Below are positions 26,445-35,327 of a stretch of DNA of 61,967 nucleotides, piece by piece (position 1 is the stretch's first letter; every line of letters starts with the position of its first letter). The translations under genes and the position numbers were made by a program. Below the pieces are notes generated by a model, which worked only from the letters and a program-made list of their open reading frames with translations, had not been told where the DNA came from and did no database searches. Source of the DNA: Phycisphaerales bacterium (GTDB lineage Bacteria; Planctomycetota; Phycisphaerae; UBA1845); assembly GCA_003597935.1 (NCBI GenBank), contig QZJT01000079.1:1-61967 (forward strand), given 5' to 3'.

Positions 26445-28037
26445 TCAGCGATCCTCTGCTGTTTCGATACGGGCCGCAGACGCATCCGCCGGCTCCGCGT
26501 CCAGCCGCAGGGCGAACGCCATCACGTGGTAGATCACGTTCTGCTCGATTACGCCGTGGAACAGGTGGGCCGCCGGGCCGCCGGCGTAGAGCGGCACGTC
26601 CTCGCCGCCGTGGGTTTCGCTTTGCAACGGCACGCCGCACTCTTGCAGGTGGTTCGGGTCGCACGTGTCCACGTCGGAAAGGTCCGGCCGCCCTTTTTCC
26701 GCGGGCTTGAAGCCGACCGGAAAGTGGGGGAAGACTTTCGGCCCCTCCGGCTGGCTGGCCGACGCCCCGCTGTAGCCGGGTCCGTTGGCGTAGGCGAGCG
26801 TGGCATAGGGCCGGCCGGTCGCGTCCGTCGCCGGCGACCCGTCGGCCGTCGACGCTTTGCCCAGGATCGGGTGTCCGCGCGGAGCGTAGCCGCTGATCGT
26901 CATCGTGTGGCTGTGGTCCGCGGTGACGATGATGAGCGTCTCATCGGCCTTGGTGCGCTGAAGCGCAACACGAACGGCATTCGACAGCTCGACCGTCTCG
27001 TTCAGCGCTCGATAGGCATTGGCGGCGTGGTGGGCGTGGTCGATGCGGCCCGCCTCGACCATCAGGAAGAATCCCTTGGGGTTTCGCGACAGAATCTCGA
27101 TCGCCTTGACGGTCATCTGCGTCAGGGACGGCTCGCCGGCAGTGTCGGCGCCGCGATCGTGCTCGTACTCCATGTGCGAGGGATCGAACAGCCCCAGCAG
27201 GTGTTTCGTCCGGGCGGCGTCGATGCCGTCGAACTGGCTCTTGTTCCACACGTAAGCCGCGCCATCGCGGCGCAGCCACTCGGCGGACAGGTCGCGACCG
27301 TCCCGCCGCACGCCCGTGACCGTGCCGTCCTCCGGGTCCGGCGCCCCGAACGGGCGGAACATGGATCGCCCCCCCCCGAGCGCGACCTCCAGCCCGTCGC
27401 CGAAGGGGAACTCGATCAACTGACGGGCGATGTCCGCAGCGCCGGTCTCCCGCGCCGCCGCCGGCAGCGCGGCATCCGACTCCCAGTTGCGGTCGGCCGC
27501 GTGGGCATAGCAGCAGGCGGGTGTCGCGTGGGTCAGCCTGGTGGTGGTGACGACGCCGGTGGACAGGCCGCGCGTTTCCGCCAGTTCCAGCAGCGTCTGC
27601 AAGCGGTTGCGCGCCACCGGCTCGACCTGACCGCGCACCACCGCCTGATCCACGCCGATGACCCCCGCCCGCGTCTTGGCGCCGGTCATCATGGCGGTCA
27701 TCGTCCCGGCGGAATCGGGCGTCTGCGCGTCGGTGTTGTACGTCTTGACCAGGGCCAGGTAGGGCAGTGTCTCGAAACTCAGCGAGTTTTCCTCGCCGCG
27801 TTCTCCGCGCTGCTGACCCTCGAAGATGCGGGCCGCGGTGACGGTGGCCACGCCCATTCCGTCGCCGACGAACAGGATGACGCTTTGTGCCCGGTCGCCC
27901 ACCGGTCGCAGCGCCCGGGCCTGCTCCACCACGCGGCGCCCGTCGCGCATCCATTCAGACGCGGTCTGGTCCGCCCATCCGCGCGGGCTCCATGACAGCA
28001 CCAGCGCCGCCCAGCCGACGATCCATGCTCTTCTCAC
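26445..28037 (-). CDS. Alkaline phosphatase (PhoA family)
   Basis: A 530-residue exported enzyme that hydrolyses phosphate monoesters. After a signal peptide (about 1-23) come the metal-binding VGDGMG, the nucleophile Ser in TPDSAGTMTAMMTG, the GRIDHAHHA zinc-ligand block and TADHSHTM. All key residues expected for the family appear present. The GTG at 28037 is preferred because GGAGAG lies 7 bases upstream and the signal peptide starts there; the frame runs on to 28169 without support. A C9 run (27369-27377) lies in the coding strand as G9. A histidine kinase gene lies upstream on the same strand. Confidence 0.9.
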   Translation of the reverse strand: MRRAWIVGWAALVLSWSPRGWADQTASEWMRDGRRVVEQARALRPVGDRAQSVILFVGDGMGVATVTAARIFEGQQRGERGEENSLSFETLPYLALVKTYNTDAQTPDSAGTMTAMMTGAKTRAGVIGVDQAVVRGQVEPVARNRLQTLLELAETRGLSTGVVTTTRLTHATPACCYAHAADRNWESDAALPAAARETGAADIARQLIEFPFGDGLEVALGGGRSMFRPFGAPDPEDGTVTGVRRDGRDLSAEWLRRDGAAYVWNKSQFDGIDAARTKHLLGLFDPSHMEYEHDRGADTAGEPSLTQMTVKAIEILSRNPKGFFLMVEAGRIDHAHHAANAYRALNETVELSNAVRVALQRTKADETLIIVTADHSHTMTISGYAPRGHPILGKASTADGSPATDATGRPYATLAYANGPGYSGASASQPEGPKVFPHFPVGFKPAEKGRPDLSDVDTCDPNHLQECGVPLQSETHGGEDVPLYAGGPAAHLFHGVIEQNVIYHVMAFALRLDAEPADASAARIETAEDR

Positions 28038-28169
28038 CAGAATACTCTCCGGCCATCCGAGTCGGGCCGCGCACGGATACACCCCCCTCGCGGCGCCACG
28101 GCCTGACCTTACTCGATTCGGGGACAGCGGGCACGCTGCGGGGCAAACGTCATCATCGCAGGCCGACAT

Positions 28170-29888
28170 TCAGCGGAACCGCACTCCGTCGTCGGCAGTA
28201 TGGCGCCGCCGGTGGCTCCACGATCCGCCGCGCCACACGCAGGGCAGCAGCACCGGGTCCCCGGCCGTGTTGGCGCCGTAGCGTCGATCCAGCAGGCGCC
28301 GGACGGCACACAGCAACTCAGCGCTGGTGAAGGGCTTCTCCAGCAGATGGACGCCCTCGTCCATGACGCCGTGATGGGCGATCACGTCCGAGGTGTAGCC
28401 GGATACGTAGAGGACTTCGATTCCGGGCCGTTGGGAAGTCAGGGCGTCGGCCAGCGCCTTGCCGTCCATGTCCGGCATGACCACGTCAGTGATCAACAGA
28501 TGGACGAGTCCCTCGAACCGTGCGGCCGCGTCCAGCGCCGCTGCCCCGTTCTCCGCCGTCAGCACGCGGTAACCGGCGTTCTTCAGCATGCGCGCGACCA
28601 GCGGTCGGACCAGCAGGTCGTCTTCGCACAGCAACACGGTCTCCGTCCCCCCCGGCGCCGGGGCGCCGAGCCTGGCCGCGTCGGGGCGGGATTCGGGAAC
28701 CCGATCCAGAGCGGGGAAGTAGATCCGAATCGTCGTGCCCGTACCCGACTCGCTCTCGATGGCGACGGACCCGCCGGATTGTTTCACGATGCCGTGGACG
28801 GTCGCCAGCCCCAGCCCGGTGCCCAGGCCCATCGCCTTGGTGGTAAAGAAGGGCTCGAACGCGTGCCTCAACGTTGCCTCGTCCATGCCGCTGCCAGTGT
28901 CCCGAACCTCGAGCAGAGCGTACGCGCCCGGCGACACGCCGGCGCGGGCGGCCGACGATGGGTCCGCAAGGTCGACGTTCCGCGTCGCCAGCGTGACCGT
29001 CCCACCGCCCGGCATCGCGTCTCGGGCGTTGACCACCAGATTCAGCAGGATCTGCTTGATCTGCCCGGAGTCGGCGCGGATCCCGCGCAGGTCCGGCGCT
29101 GCCTCGATCCGCAGGGTGACGCTCTCCGGGATGAGCCGCCGGAGCATCCGCTCCGAGCCGCGGATGACGTCGTTGAGGCTGATGGGGCGGGGCTGGGCCA
29201 CCTGCTGGCGGCTGAACGCCAGCAGTTGCCGCACCACGTCCGCGGCCAGTTCGGCGCTCTCCCGGATTTCGCCCAGGCGGGCGAGAAGCACGTCGACGTC
29301 GGCGACGCGCGTCTGGGCCTCCACCCGGGCGAGGTCCACGTGGCCCAGAATGGTCGTCAACACGTTGTTGAAATCGTGGGCCACGCCTCCGACGAGCTGA
29401 CCGACGGCCCGCACTTTCTCCGACTGGATCAGTTGCTCCTCCAGTTCGACCCGCCGCAACTCGGTGCGTTTGCGATCGGTGACGTCTTCGGCGATGGCGA
29501 GCCGGCGAACCGATCGGCCACGCGCGTCCTCGATCGGAATGAACCGCTGGCGGACCCAGACGATGCTGCCGTCGGGACGGATGAGGCGATACTCCACCTC
29601 GGCAGGCGAGCCGCCGTCAGCGAACCGGGCCGCGCCCCCCTCGATCATTTCGCGATCGTCCTGGTGAATGTCCCGTGTCCAGGCGCGTGGATCGGCGCGC
29701 AGGCGCTCGCGGGACTGCCCGAACAGCGACTCGAACGATGGACTGACGTAGACGACCGTTGCACGGCGCAGGTCCGTCAGCCAGAAGACCTGATCGCTGT
29801 GCTCGATGAGGCGCCGAAAGTTGAGTCCGGCCGCGCCAGAGGCGGCGCTTCGCGTTCGGCGGAGCAAGTCGCGAATCATCTCGAACAT
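28170..29888 (-). CDS. PAS-domain hybrid sensor histidine kinase
   Basis: A 572-residue signalling protein. Order: PAS domain (about 24-137, LIEHSDQVFWLTDLR, with a PAC tail), HisKA-type dimerisation domain with the H-box VGGVAHDFNNVLTTI (phospho-His at about 167), ATPase domain with NLVVNARDAM, DTGSGM and GTGLGLATVHGI, then a receiver domain (about 415-535) with phospho-acceptor Asp in LLITDVVMPDMDG. No membrane segment, so it senses a cytoplasmic signal. GGAGGA lies about 7 bases before the ATG. No separate response regulator is adjacent. The downstream alkaline phosphatase raises a possible link to phosphate, but nothing in the sequence proves it. Confidence 0.88.
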   Translation of the reverse strand: MFEMIRDLLRRTRSAASGAAGLNFRRLIEHSDQVFWLTDLRRATVVYVSPSFESLFGQSRERLRADPRAWTRDIHQDDREMIEGGAARFADGGSPAEVEYRLIRPDGSIVWVRQRFIPIEDARGRSVRRLAIAEDVTDRKRTELRRVELEEQLIQSEKVRAVGQLVGGVAHDFNNVLTTILGHVDLARVEAQTRVADVDVLLARLGEIRESAELAADVVRQLLAFSRQQVAQPRPISLNDVIRGSERMLRRLIPESVTLRIEAAPDLRGIRADSGQIKQILLNLVVNARDAMPGGGTVTLATRNVDLADPSSAARAGVSPGAYALLEVRDTGSGMDEATLRHAFEPFFTTKAMGLGTGLGLATVHGIVKQSGGSVAIESESGTGTTIRIYFPALDRVPESRPDAARLGAPAPGGTETVLLCEDDLLVRPLVARMLKNAGYRVLTAENGAAALDAAARFEGLVHLLITDVVMPDMDGKALADALTSQRPGIEVLYVSGYTSDVIAHHGVMDEGVHLLEKPFTSAELLCAVRRLLDRRYGANTAGDPVLLPCVWRGGSWSHRRRHTADDGVRFR

Positions 29889-30019
29889 CGGTGCGTCCTC
29901 CGGGCATCCGCCCGCGGACCGGCCCGATTACCGCGTCGCGTGACGACGTGAGATGTCACAGCGACGCGAGCGTCGCTGGCGCCCATTATCACAGAACGCG
30001 CCCCGCAGGTCCACCTCCG

Positions 30020-30703
30020 TCACAGGTCGCGGCCGACCAGGCGCACGACGATGCCCTGAATCGAGAAGTCGGCCGTCGTATCCACCAGCACCGGCTGGGT
30101 GCGGGGATTGTCTCCCCGCAGGACGATGAGCCGATCGTCGCCGCGCCACTCGACCCACACGCGCTTCAGCGTCGGCTGGCCGTTGACCAGACACGCACAG
30201 ATCCGGCCCGGCACGTGCTCAGGGTCCACGTCCGGGCGATAGTGGACCAGCACGATGTCGCCGGGTTTCAGCGTCGGCTCCATGCTGTCGAACTCGAGCC
30301 GCAGGCAATAGAAATCCGGCGACCACTGGTGCCGCAGCACGGGAAACATCTCGAGCTGCTCCTGCGACTCGGAGGGCGGACCGGCCGGGATCGTTCCAAA
30401 GAGCGGCAGCTCGCGCGTGTCCAGCCGCTGCGGCGCGTCGTGGTCGGCGCCGGCGCCGAGCAGCACGGCCTGTGGAACTTCCAGTGCCGTCGCCAGCGCA
30501 TCGAGCATTCTCGTGGAAGGGAGCTTCTCGTCCCGCTCGATCTGCGACAGGAACCCCTGGTTGATGTTCGCCCGACGGGCCAGTTCCACCTGCGTCCAGC
30601 CCCGCTCGAGGCGCAGCCGGCGGAGCCGCCGGCCGAACGACTCTGCCGCCCGGTTGGCGATCCTGCGCAGGATGCGTCGATTCCCCGCCATCGGCGCCGT
30701 CAT
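30020..30703 (-). CDS. XRE-type repressor with S24 (LexA/CI-like) self-cleavage domain
   Basis: A 227-residue regulator. An N-terminal Cro/CI helix-turn-helix (about 24-80, GWTQVELARRANINQGFLSQIER) is joined to a C-terminal S24 peptidase-like domain. The self-cleavage site looks intact (IPAGPP, cut between Ala and Gly near 108). So does the catalytic pair: Ser in DSMEPTLKPGD and Lys in PTLKRVW. These are the features that let LexA and phage CI be inactivated during DNA damage. No phage genes are nearby, so a chromosomal stress regulator is more likely than a prophage remnant. Its targets are unknown. A tandem hairpin array begins 67 bp upstream of its start. Confidence 0.85.
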   Translation of the reverse strand: MTAPMAGNRRILRRIANRAAESFGRRLRRLRLERGWTQVELARRANINQGFLSQIERDEKLPSTRMLDALATALEVPQAVLLGAGADHDAPQRLDTRELPLFGTIPAGPPSESQEQLEMFPVLRHQWSPDFYCLRLEFDSMEPTLKPGDIVLVHYRPDVDPEHVPGRICACLVNGQPTLKRVWVEWRGDDRLIVLRGDNPRTQPVLVDTTADFSIQGIVVRLVGRDL

Positions 30704-30769
30704 CCTATGTCGAGTACGTCGTCGGGCAATCGGCGGGCGCGTCCCTTCCCCGCCGGGAGTGACGCGTCC

Positions 30770-31080
30770 CCAGAGCCCCGCCTTTCAAGGCGGGCGGGCA
30801 ATCTTCGCAGGGCACGACACGTCCCCGCAGCCCCGCCTTTCAAGGCGGGCGAGCAATCCTCGCAAGGCACGACACGTCCCCGCAGCCCCGCCTTTCAAGG
30901 CGGGCGGGCAATCTTCGCAAGGCACGACACGTCCCCGCAGCCCCGCCTTTCAAGGCGGGCGGGCAATCTTCGCAAGGCGTGGCACCTCCCCAGAGCCCCG
31001 CCTTTCAAGGCGGGCGGGCGATCTTCGCAAGGCGTGGCACCTCCCCAGAGCCCCGCCTTTCAAGGCGGGAGTTCTTCCCC
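30770..31080. repeat. Tandem hairpin array: six units, exact 55-bp period
   Basis: The core CCTTTCAAGG recurs at 30781, 30836, 30891, 30946, 31001 and 31056, exactly 55 bp apart. Each unit holds a perfect stem (CCCGCCTT, loop TC, AAGGCGGG) and a spacer of about 35 bp that is almost the same in all units. An inverted lone copy lies at 31173-31197; other lone copies are at 33586-33610 and 60498-60523. The near-identical spacers rule out a CRISPR array. The array fills the divergent gap between the S24 repressor and the monooxygenase. Confidence 0.9.
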
Positions 31081-31296
31081 CCCGACGTTCCGTCTCGTGA
31101 GCCGCCAGACGGAGGCGAGTGTCAACTTACGAACGCCTTTCGCCGGAGTCGCGCGTCAACTGCGGTTCAACTCCCGCCTTGAAAGGCGGGGCTCTGAGGG
31201 ACGGTGGCGCGCTTGACCGGACCGGCGCCGCCGACGATAAGGGCGGCATCGACCGAACGTCGTTGCAGCGCTGTCAGAGGCGAAAGGACTGAGCGA

Positions 31297-31638
31297 ATGA
31301 TCACCGTCGGCATGAACTATGACATCATCCCGGGCAGGGAAGCCGAGTTCGAGCAGGTTTTCAGCAAGGTGCTCGGCGTCATGGGCAGAATGCCCGGCCA
31401 CTCGCACACCGAACTCTACCGCAGCGTCGGCCGGCCCAACTGCTACCTGATCCACTCGGAATGGTCGGACCAGGCGGCCTTCGACGCCTTCATCGCCTCC
31501 GAGCAGTTCCGCAACGTGGCCGACTGGGGCAAGCGCGAGATCCTCGCCGGCCGTCCCAGGCACGAAATCTACGCCGCCGCCCGGCCGGCGTCCGCTCCGC
31601 CGCCCACCGGGGGGGGCAAGTGTCCGGTGGGGCATTGA
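31297..31638 (+). CDS. Antibiotic biosynthesis monooxygenase (ABM) family protein
   Basis: A 113-residue protein with the dimeric ferredoxin-like ABM fold: GMNYDIIPGREAEFEQVF, then PGHSHTELYRSVGRPNCYLIHSEWSDQAAFDAFI. Such proteins include small monooxygenases and haem-degrading enzymes, but many have no known activity. AAAGGA lies 8 bases before the ATG at 31297. An earlier frame start at 31204 is not supported. A G8 tract (31609-31616) encodes Gly residues just before the C-terminus CPVGH. Confidence 0.78.
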   Translation: MITVGMNYDIIPGREAEFEQVFSKVLGVMGRMPGHSHTELYRSVGRPNCYLIHSEWSDQAAFDAFIASEQFRNVADWGKREILAGRPRHEIYAAARPASAPPPTGGGKCPVGH

Positions 31639-31656
31639 GCACCGAGTTGAACGGCC

Positions 31657-31716
31657 AATCCGAGCCGCCAATCTGAACCGCCAATCCGAGCCGCGACCGT
31701 AAGGGAGCGGCGCTGA
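31657..31716. repeat. CCGCGACCGTAAGGGAGCGG-type short repeat
   Basis: Short repeats of the form AATCCGAGCCG/AATCTGAACCG followed by a CGCGACCGTAAGGGAGCG palindrome-like unit. The same motif appears in tandem at the right edge (61858-61967). It lies between the ends of two convergent genes. Confidence 0.6.
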
Positions 31717-31815
31717 CTACGGCGCATGGGGAAGATGCGCTGGAGGGATGCCGCGCGCGGAGGCCGCTTCCTGACCGGCGCGGCAAGGATTGGGTCGTTT
31801 CGTGGCGGGCGCGGC

Positions 31816-33450
31816 TCAGATCGGGCACACGAGCTTCCCCAGCCGTTCGGTCAGCTTGATGTTCTCGTCGTAGTCCACCGGGCAGTCGATCACCACCGGC
31901 CGTGTGGCGCGGAACGCCTGCTCCAGCGCCGGGCGCAGCTCTCCGGCGGACTCGATGCGGAAGGCGTCGCAGCCGAACGCGGCCGCCAGGGCCACGAAGT
32001 CCGGATTGCCGAAGTCGACGTGGGCGGGCCGGCCGTACTGGTTGATCTGCTTCCACTTGATCAGGCCGTAGCCGCCGTCCGACCAAATCATCGCCACCAG
32101 CGGGAGCTTGAGCCGCACGGCCGTCTCCAGTTCCTGCACGTTCATCAGGAATCCGCCGTCGCCGCTGATGCTCAGCACGCGGCGGTCCGGGTAAAGGAGC
32201 TTCGCCCCGATCGAGCCGGGCAGGGCGATGCCCATGCTGGCGAAGCCGTTGGAGATCAGGCAGGTGTTCGGCTCGACGCACGGATACATGCGGGCGATCC
32301 ACATCTTGTGAGCGCCCACGTCGGAGATGAGGATGTCCTCGTCGCCCATCACCGCCCGCACGTCGTGCAGGATCCGCTGCGGCTTGAGCGGGAAGCCGTC
32401 GTCGCGGCCCATCGCGTCGAGTTCGTCGAGGATCGCGTGCCGCAGCGAATCCACCATGGGCGCGTCGTCGCGCGGCGTCACTTTCTCGCCGATCTCATCG
32501 AGCGTCAGGCCCAGATCGGCCTCGATGCCGCAGGCGAGCTGATAGTGCCGGTCGACCTCGGCCGGGCAGCGGTCGACGTGGATGATTCTCTTGTCCCGGT
32601 GGGGGTTCCACCGTTCGGGCGGATACTCGACCAGGTCGTAGCCCACCGCGATGACTACGTCCGCCCGCTCGAAACCACAGCTCACGTAGTCGTTGGCCTG
32701 CAAGCCGACCGCCAGCATCGAGCGCGGGTCGGTGTAGGGCAGCACGCCCTTGGCCATGAAGGTGTGGGCGCAGGGAATGTGGGTGCGTGCGACGAACCGC
32801 CGCAGCGCGTCCGACGCGCCGCCGCGGATGACGCCGTTGCCGCACAGCAGGATGGGAAAGCGGGCGCCGTTGATCACGTCGGCCGCCCGCTGCACCTGCC
32901 GGGCCAGCGGCTCGGGGTCTTTCGGCTGTTGCAGGATGAGCGGTTCGCCTTCGACCTGTTCCTCGGCCACGTCCTCGGGAAAGTCGATATGGGTGGCCCC
33001 GAACTTCTCCGTCTGGGCGACCTTGAATGCTTTGCGCACCACTTCGGCCACCACCCCGCCGTCGACGATCTGAGCGGTGTACTTGGTCATGGGGCGGAAC
33101 AGGCCGACCAGGTCCATCGCCTGGTGCGATTCCTTGTGCAGCCGTTTGATCGACGTCTGGCCGGTGATCGCCACCAGCGGCACGCGGTCGAGGTTGGCGT
33201 CGGCGACGCCGGTGGCCAGATTCGTCGCCCCCGGCCCGAGCGTGGAAAGGCACGCCGACGCCCGCCCGGTCAGCCGCCCCTGTACGTCCGCCATGAAGGC
33301 CGCCCCCTGCTCGTGCCGCGTGGCGACGAACTTCAGGTCGGTGTCGAGCAGGGCGTCCATCACGTCCATGTTCTCCTCGCCGGGCACGCCGAAGATATAC
33401 GGGACGCCTTCGTTGTGCAGACATTGGACGAACAGTTCCGAGGCTCTCAC
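31816..33450 (-). CDS. alsS: Acetolactate synthase, catabolic AlsS-like (thiamine-diphosphate enzyme)
   Basis: A 544-residue ThDP enzyme expected to condense two pyruvates to acetolactate and CO2. Visible features are FGVPGEENMDVMDAL, the catalytic Glu in TRHEQGAAFMAD, the central domain block and the ThDP motif GDGGFLMNVQELETAVRLKLP ending in WSDGGYG. The usual Asn near the ThDP motif is replaced here (SDGGYG rather than NDNAYG). The pattern is closer to FAD-independent AlsS than to the anabolic IlvB. No ilvN or alsD gene is adjacent. The GTG at 33450 has AAGGAG 9 bases upstream. Other ThDP decarboxylases are possible, so the symbol is tentative. Confidence 0.82.
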   Translation of the reverse strand: MRASELFVQCLHNEGVPYIFGVPGEENMDVMDALLDTDLKFVATRHEQGAAFMADVQGRLTGRASACLSTLGPGATNLATGVADANLDRVPLVAITGQTSIKRLHKESHQAMDLVGLFRPMTKYTAQIVDGGVVAEVVRKAFKVAQTEKFGATHIDFPEDVAEEQVEGEPLILQQPKDPEPLARQVQRAADVINGARFPILLCGNGVIRGGASDALRRFVARTHIPCAHTFMAKGVLPYTDPRSMLAVGLQANDYVSCGFERADVVIAVGYDLVEYPPERWNPHRDKRIIHVDRCPAEVDRHYQLACGIEADLGLTLDEIGEKVTPRDDAPMVDSLRHAILDELDAMGRDDGFPLKPQRILHDVRAVMGDEDILISDVGAHKMWIARMYPCVEPNTCLISNGFASMGIALPGSIGAKLLYPDRRVLSISGDGGFLMNVQELETAVRLKLPLVAMIWSDGGYGLIKWKQINQYGRPAHVDFGNPDFVALAAAFGCDAFRIESAGELRPALEQAFRATRPVVIDCPVDYDENIKLTERLGKLVCPI

Positions 33451-33647
33451 GGGTGTACGCTCCTTGATCCGGCCGGCCGGGGCAGGTCGTGCAACGACGG
33501 CTGTGGGATTATTCGTCGCCGCGGCGTGTTTGGCCAACCCGGCGTCAGTCGCTCGCGCCGCCCGGCGTGACGACGAGGGTCGGACCGCCCGCCTTGAAAG
33601 GCGGGGCTCGGGGGACAGGATGCGCGCTCGCGGTCGGACGCCTGGAA

Positions 33648-33676
33648 TTGAAATCACGCCTACGCCGCGGTATTCC
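33648..33676 (+). promoter_or_regulatory. Candidate promoter for serS
   Basis: TTGAAA (33648-33653), 17 bp, TATTCC (33671-33676). The start codon follows at 33686, implying an almost leaderless transcript, which agrees with the lack of a ribosome site. Confidence 0.35.
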
Positions 33677-33685
33677 AACGACTCT

Positions 33686-35020
33686 ATGTTCGACCCGAAG
33701 TTCATTCGCGAAAACGCTGACCGGGTGCGGCAGGCGGCCATCGACAAGCGAATCGCCTGCGACGTGGACCGCCTGCTGGCCGTGGACGCCCGCCGACGCG
33801 AGATCCAGGCCGAACTCGACCGGTTGCGAGCCGAAAGCCGCGAAGGCGGGGCGCTGCTGGGCCAACTGCGCAACCTCAAGTCCGGGTGGGTCCAGCGGGC
33901 GCGGGCCGAGGGCAAGTCGGAGGCGGATATCCGGGCCGAGGCCGACCGCGTCCAGACTGAACTGGCCGGGTTGAAGCCGCGCATCAAGGCGCTGGAGGAG
34001 GAGGATGCGAAGGTCCAGGCGGAGTTCGACGAGCTGATGCTGACCGTTCCACAGCCGCCCGACCCGGAGGTGCCGGTCGGCCGGGACGAGAGCGACAACG
34101 TCGAGCTGCGCCGCGTGGGCCAGCCGCGGACATTCGATTTCGAGCCCAAAGACCACGTGGCGCTGGGGCGGGACCTCGATATCATCGACATCGAAGGCGG
34201 CGTGAAGCTGGCCGGATCGCGCAACTACCTGCTCAAGGGCGACGGGGCGCTGCTGCACCAGGCCGTCCTGCGGCTGGCGCAGGAAATGATGGTCCAGCGC
34301 GGCTTCACGCCCATGACCGTTCCGGTGCTGGTGCGCGAGGAGGTGATGTACGGCACCGGTTACTTCCCCGGCGGGCGCGATCAGGCGTACCTGTGCGAGC
34401 GCGACGGCCTGTCGCTGGTGGGCACGGCCGAGGTGCCGCTGACGGCGTATCACAGCGACGAGATCATGGCGGAAGCCGATCTGCCGAAGAAGTTCGTCGC
34501 TGTCAGCACCTGCTTCCGCCGCGAGGCGGGCGCGGCCGGCAAGGACACCTACGGCCTGTACCGCATCCACCTCTTCGACAAGGTCGAGCAGGTCATCATC
34601 TGCCGCGCCGACGTCGAGGAGAGCAAGCGTTTCCACGCCGAGATTCTCCAAAACGCCGAAGACGTGTTGAAGGCGCTGGAACTGCCCTACCGCGTCGTCA
34701 ACGTCTGCACCGGCGATCTGGGATTGGGCCAGGTGCAGAAGTTCGACATCGAAACGTGGATGCCCTCGCGCAAATCCTATGGCGAGACGCACTCGGCGTC
34801 ACGCTTCTATGAGTTCCAGGCAAGGCGCCTGAAGATGCGCTACCGCGACGGCGCCAAGAAAATCCACTATTGCCACACGCTCAACAACACCGTGATCGCC
34901 TCCCCGCGCATCCTGATCCCGCTGCTGGAGTTGCACCAGAACGCGGACGGCAGCGTGAACGTCCCGGCGGCGCTGCGGCCGTATATGGGGGGGCGGGAGC
35001 GGATCGGGAGCCTTGGGTAG
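33686..35020 (+). CDS. serS: Seryl-tRNA synthetase
   Basis: A 444-residue class II synthetase. The N-terminal tRNA-binding arm is a long antiparallel coiled coil (about 25-115). Motif 2 (STCFRREAGAAGKDTYGLYRIHLF) and motif 3 (ASPRILIPLLELHQ, where the family usually has an Arg-ending helix) are present, with the TxE serine-binding loop in LVGTAEVPL. It charges serine tRNAs, including the tRNA-Ser(CGA) found 8 kb to the left. The ATG at 33686 begins the standard MFDPKFIRENADRVR. The open frame upstream is spurious. It is divergent from the acetolactate synthase gene. Confidence 0.95.
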   Translation: MFDPKFIRENADRVRQAAIDKRIACDVDRLLAVDARRREIQAELDRLRAESREGGALLGQLRNLKSGWVQRARAEGKSEADIRAEADRVQTELAGLKPRIKALEEEDAKVQAEFDELMLTVPQPPDPEVPVGRDESDNVELRRVGQPRTFDFEPKDHVALGRDLDIIDIEGGVKLAGSRNYLLKGDGALLHQAVLRLAQEMMVQRGFTPMTVPVLVREEVMYGTGYFPGGRDQAYLCERDGLSLVGTAEVPLTAYHSDEIMAEADLPKKFVAVSTCFRREAGAAGKDTYGLYRIHLFDKVEQVIICRADVEESKRFHAEILQNAEDVLKALELPYRVVNVCTGDLGLGQVQKFDIETWMPSRKSYGETHSASRFYEFQARRLKMRYRDGAKKIHYCHTLNNTVIASPRILIPLLELHQNADGSVNVPAALRPYMGGRERIGSLG

Positions 35021-35207
35021 CCGGGGTGCGTGACAGGCTGGGCGGGGCGGCTTGTAGCGAGCCGCGTGGCTTCAGCCCGCGCGGAGCCAGCCATCGGGGC
35101 TCGCCTTCGCAGGGGGAGCGCTATCGCGAATGCCGCCAGGCTGGAGCCAGGCGGTCCCAGGGCCGCGCCCCATGTGTAGCGCACCCGGGCGGACTGGCGA
35201 ACCGGGG
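35021..35207. repeat. Intergenic region with dispersed palindrome copy
   Basis: Positions 35058-35087 carry the palindrome GAGCCGCG-T-GGCTTCAGCC-CG-CGCGG shared with other intergenic sites. No other feature is visible before the promoter at 35208. Confidence 0.6.
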
Positions 35208-35236
35208 TTGCGGGGTCGCTGTCTGGTTGATACACT
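35208..35236 (+). promoter_or_regulatory. Candidate promoter for the beta-helix gene
   Basis: TTGCGG (35208-35213), 17 bp, TACACT (35231-35236), about 90 bp before the ATG at 35328. The same TTGnnn-17-TACACT arrangement occurs before the genes at 42657 and 60734. Confidence 0.5.
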
Positions 35237-35327
35237 ATTGTGCGGGGTGTCAGCAGCTCGAGACGCACCGGGCGTTTGGAGCGCGATAAACAACGAAGAC
35301 TGGGGGGCATTGAAGGGAGCAACACCG

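Noticed and set aside
30770..31080. Possible CRISPR array
   Set aside because: The period is regular, but the spacers are nearly identical between units, the repeat is a short perfect hairpin, and no cas genes are present.
30020..31638. Prophage remnant suggested by the CI-like repressor
   Set aside because: No integrase, structural, lysis or attachment features; neighbours are metabolic and signalling genes.
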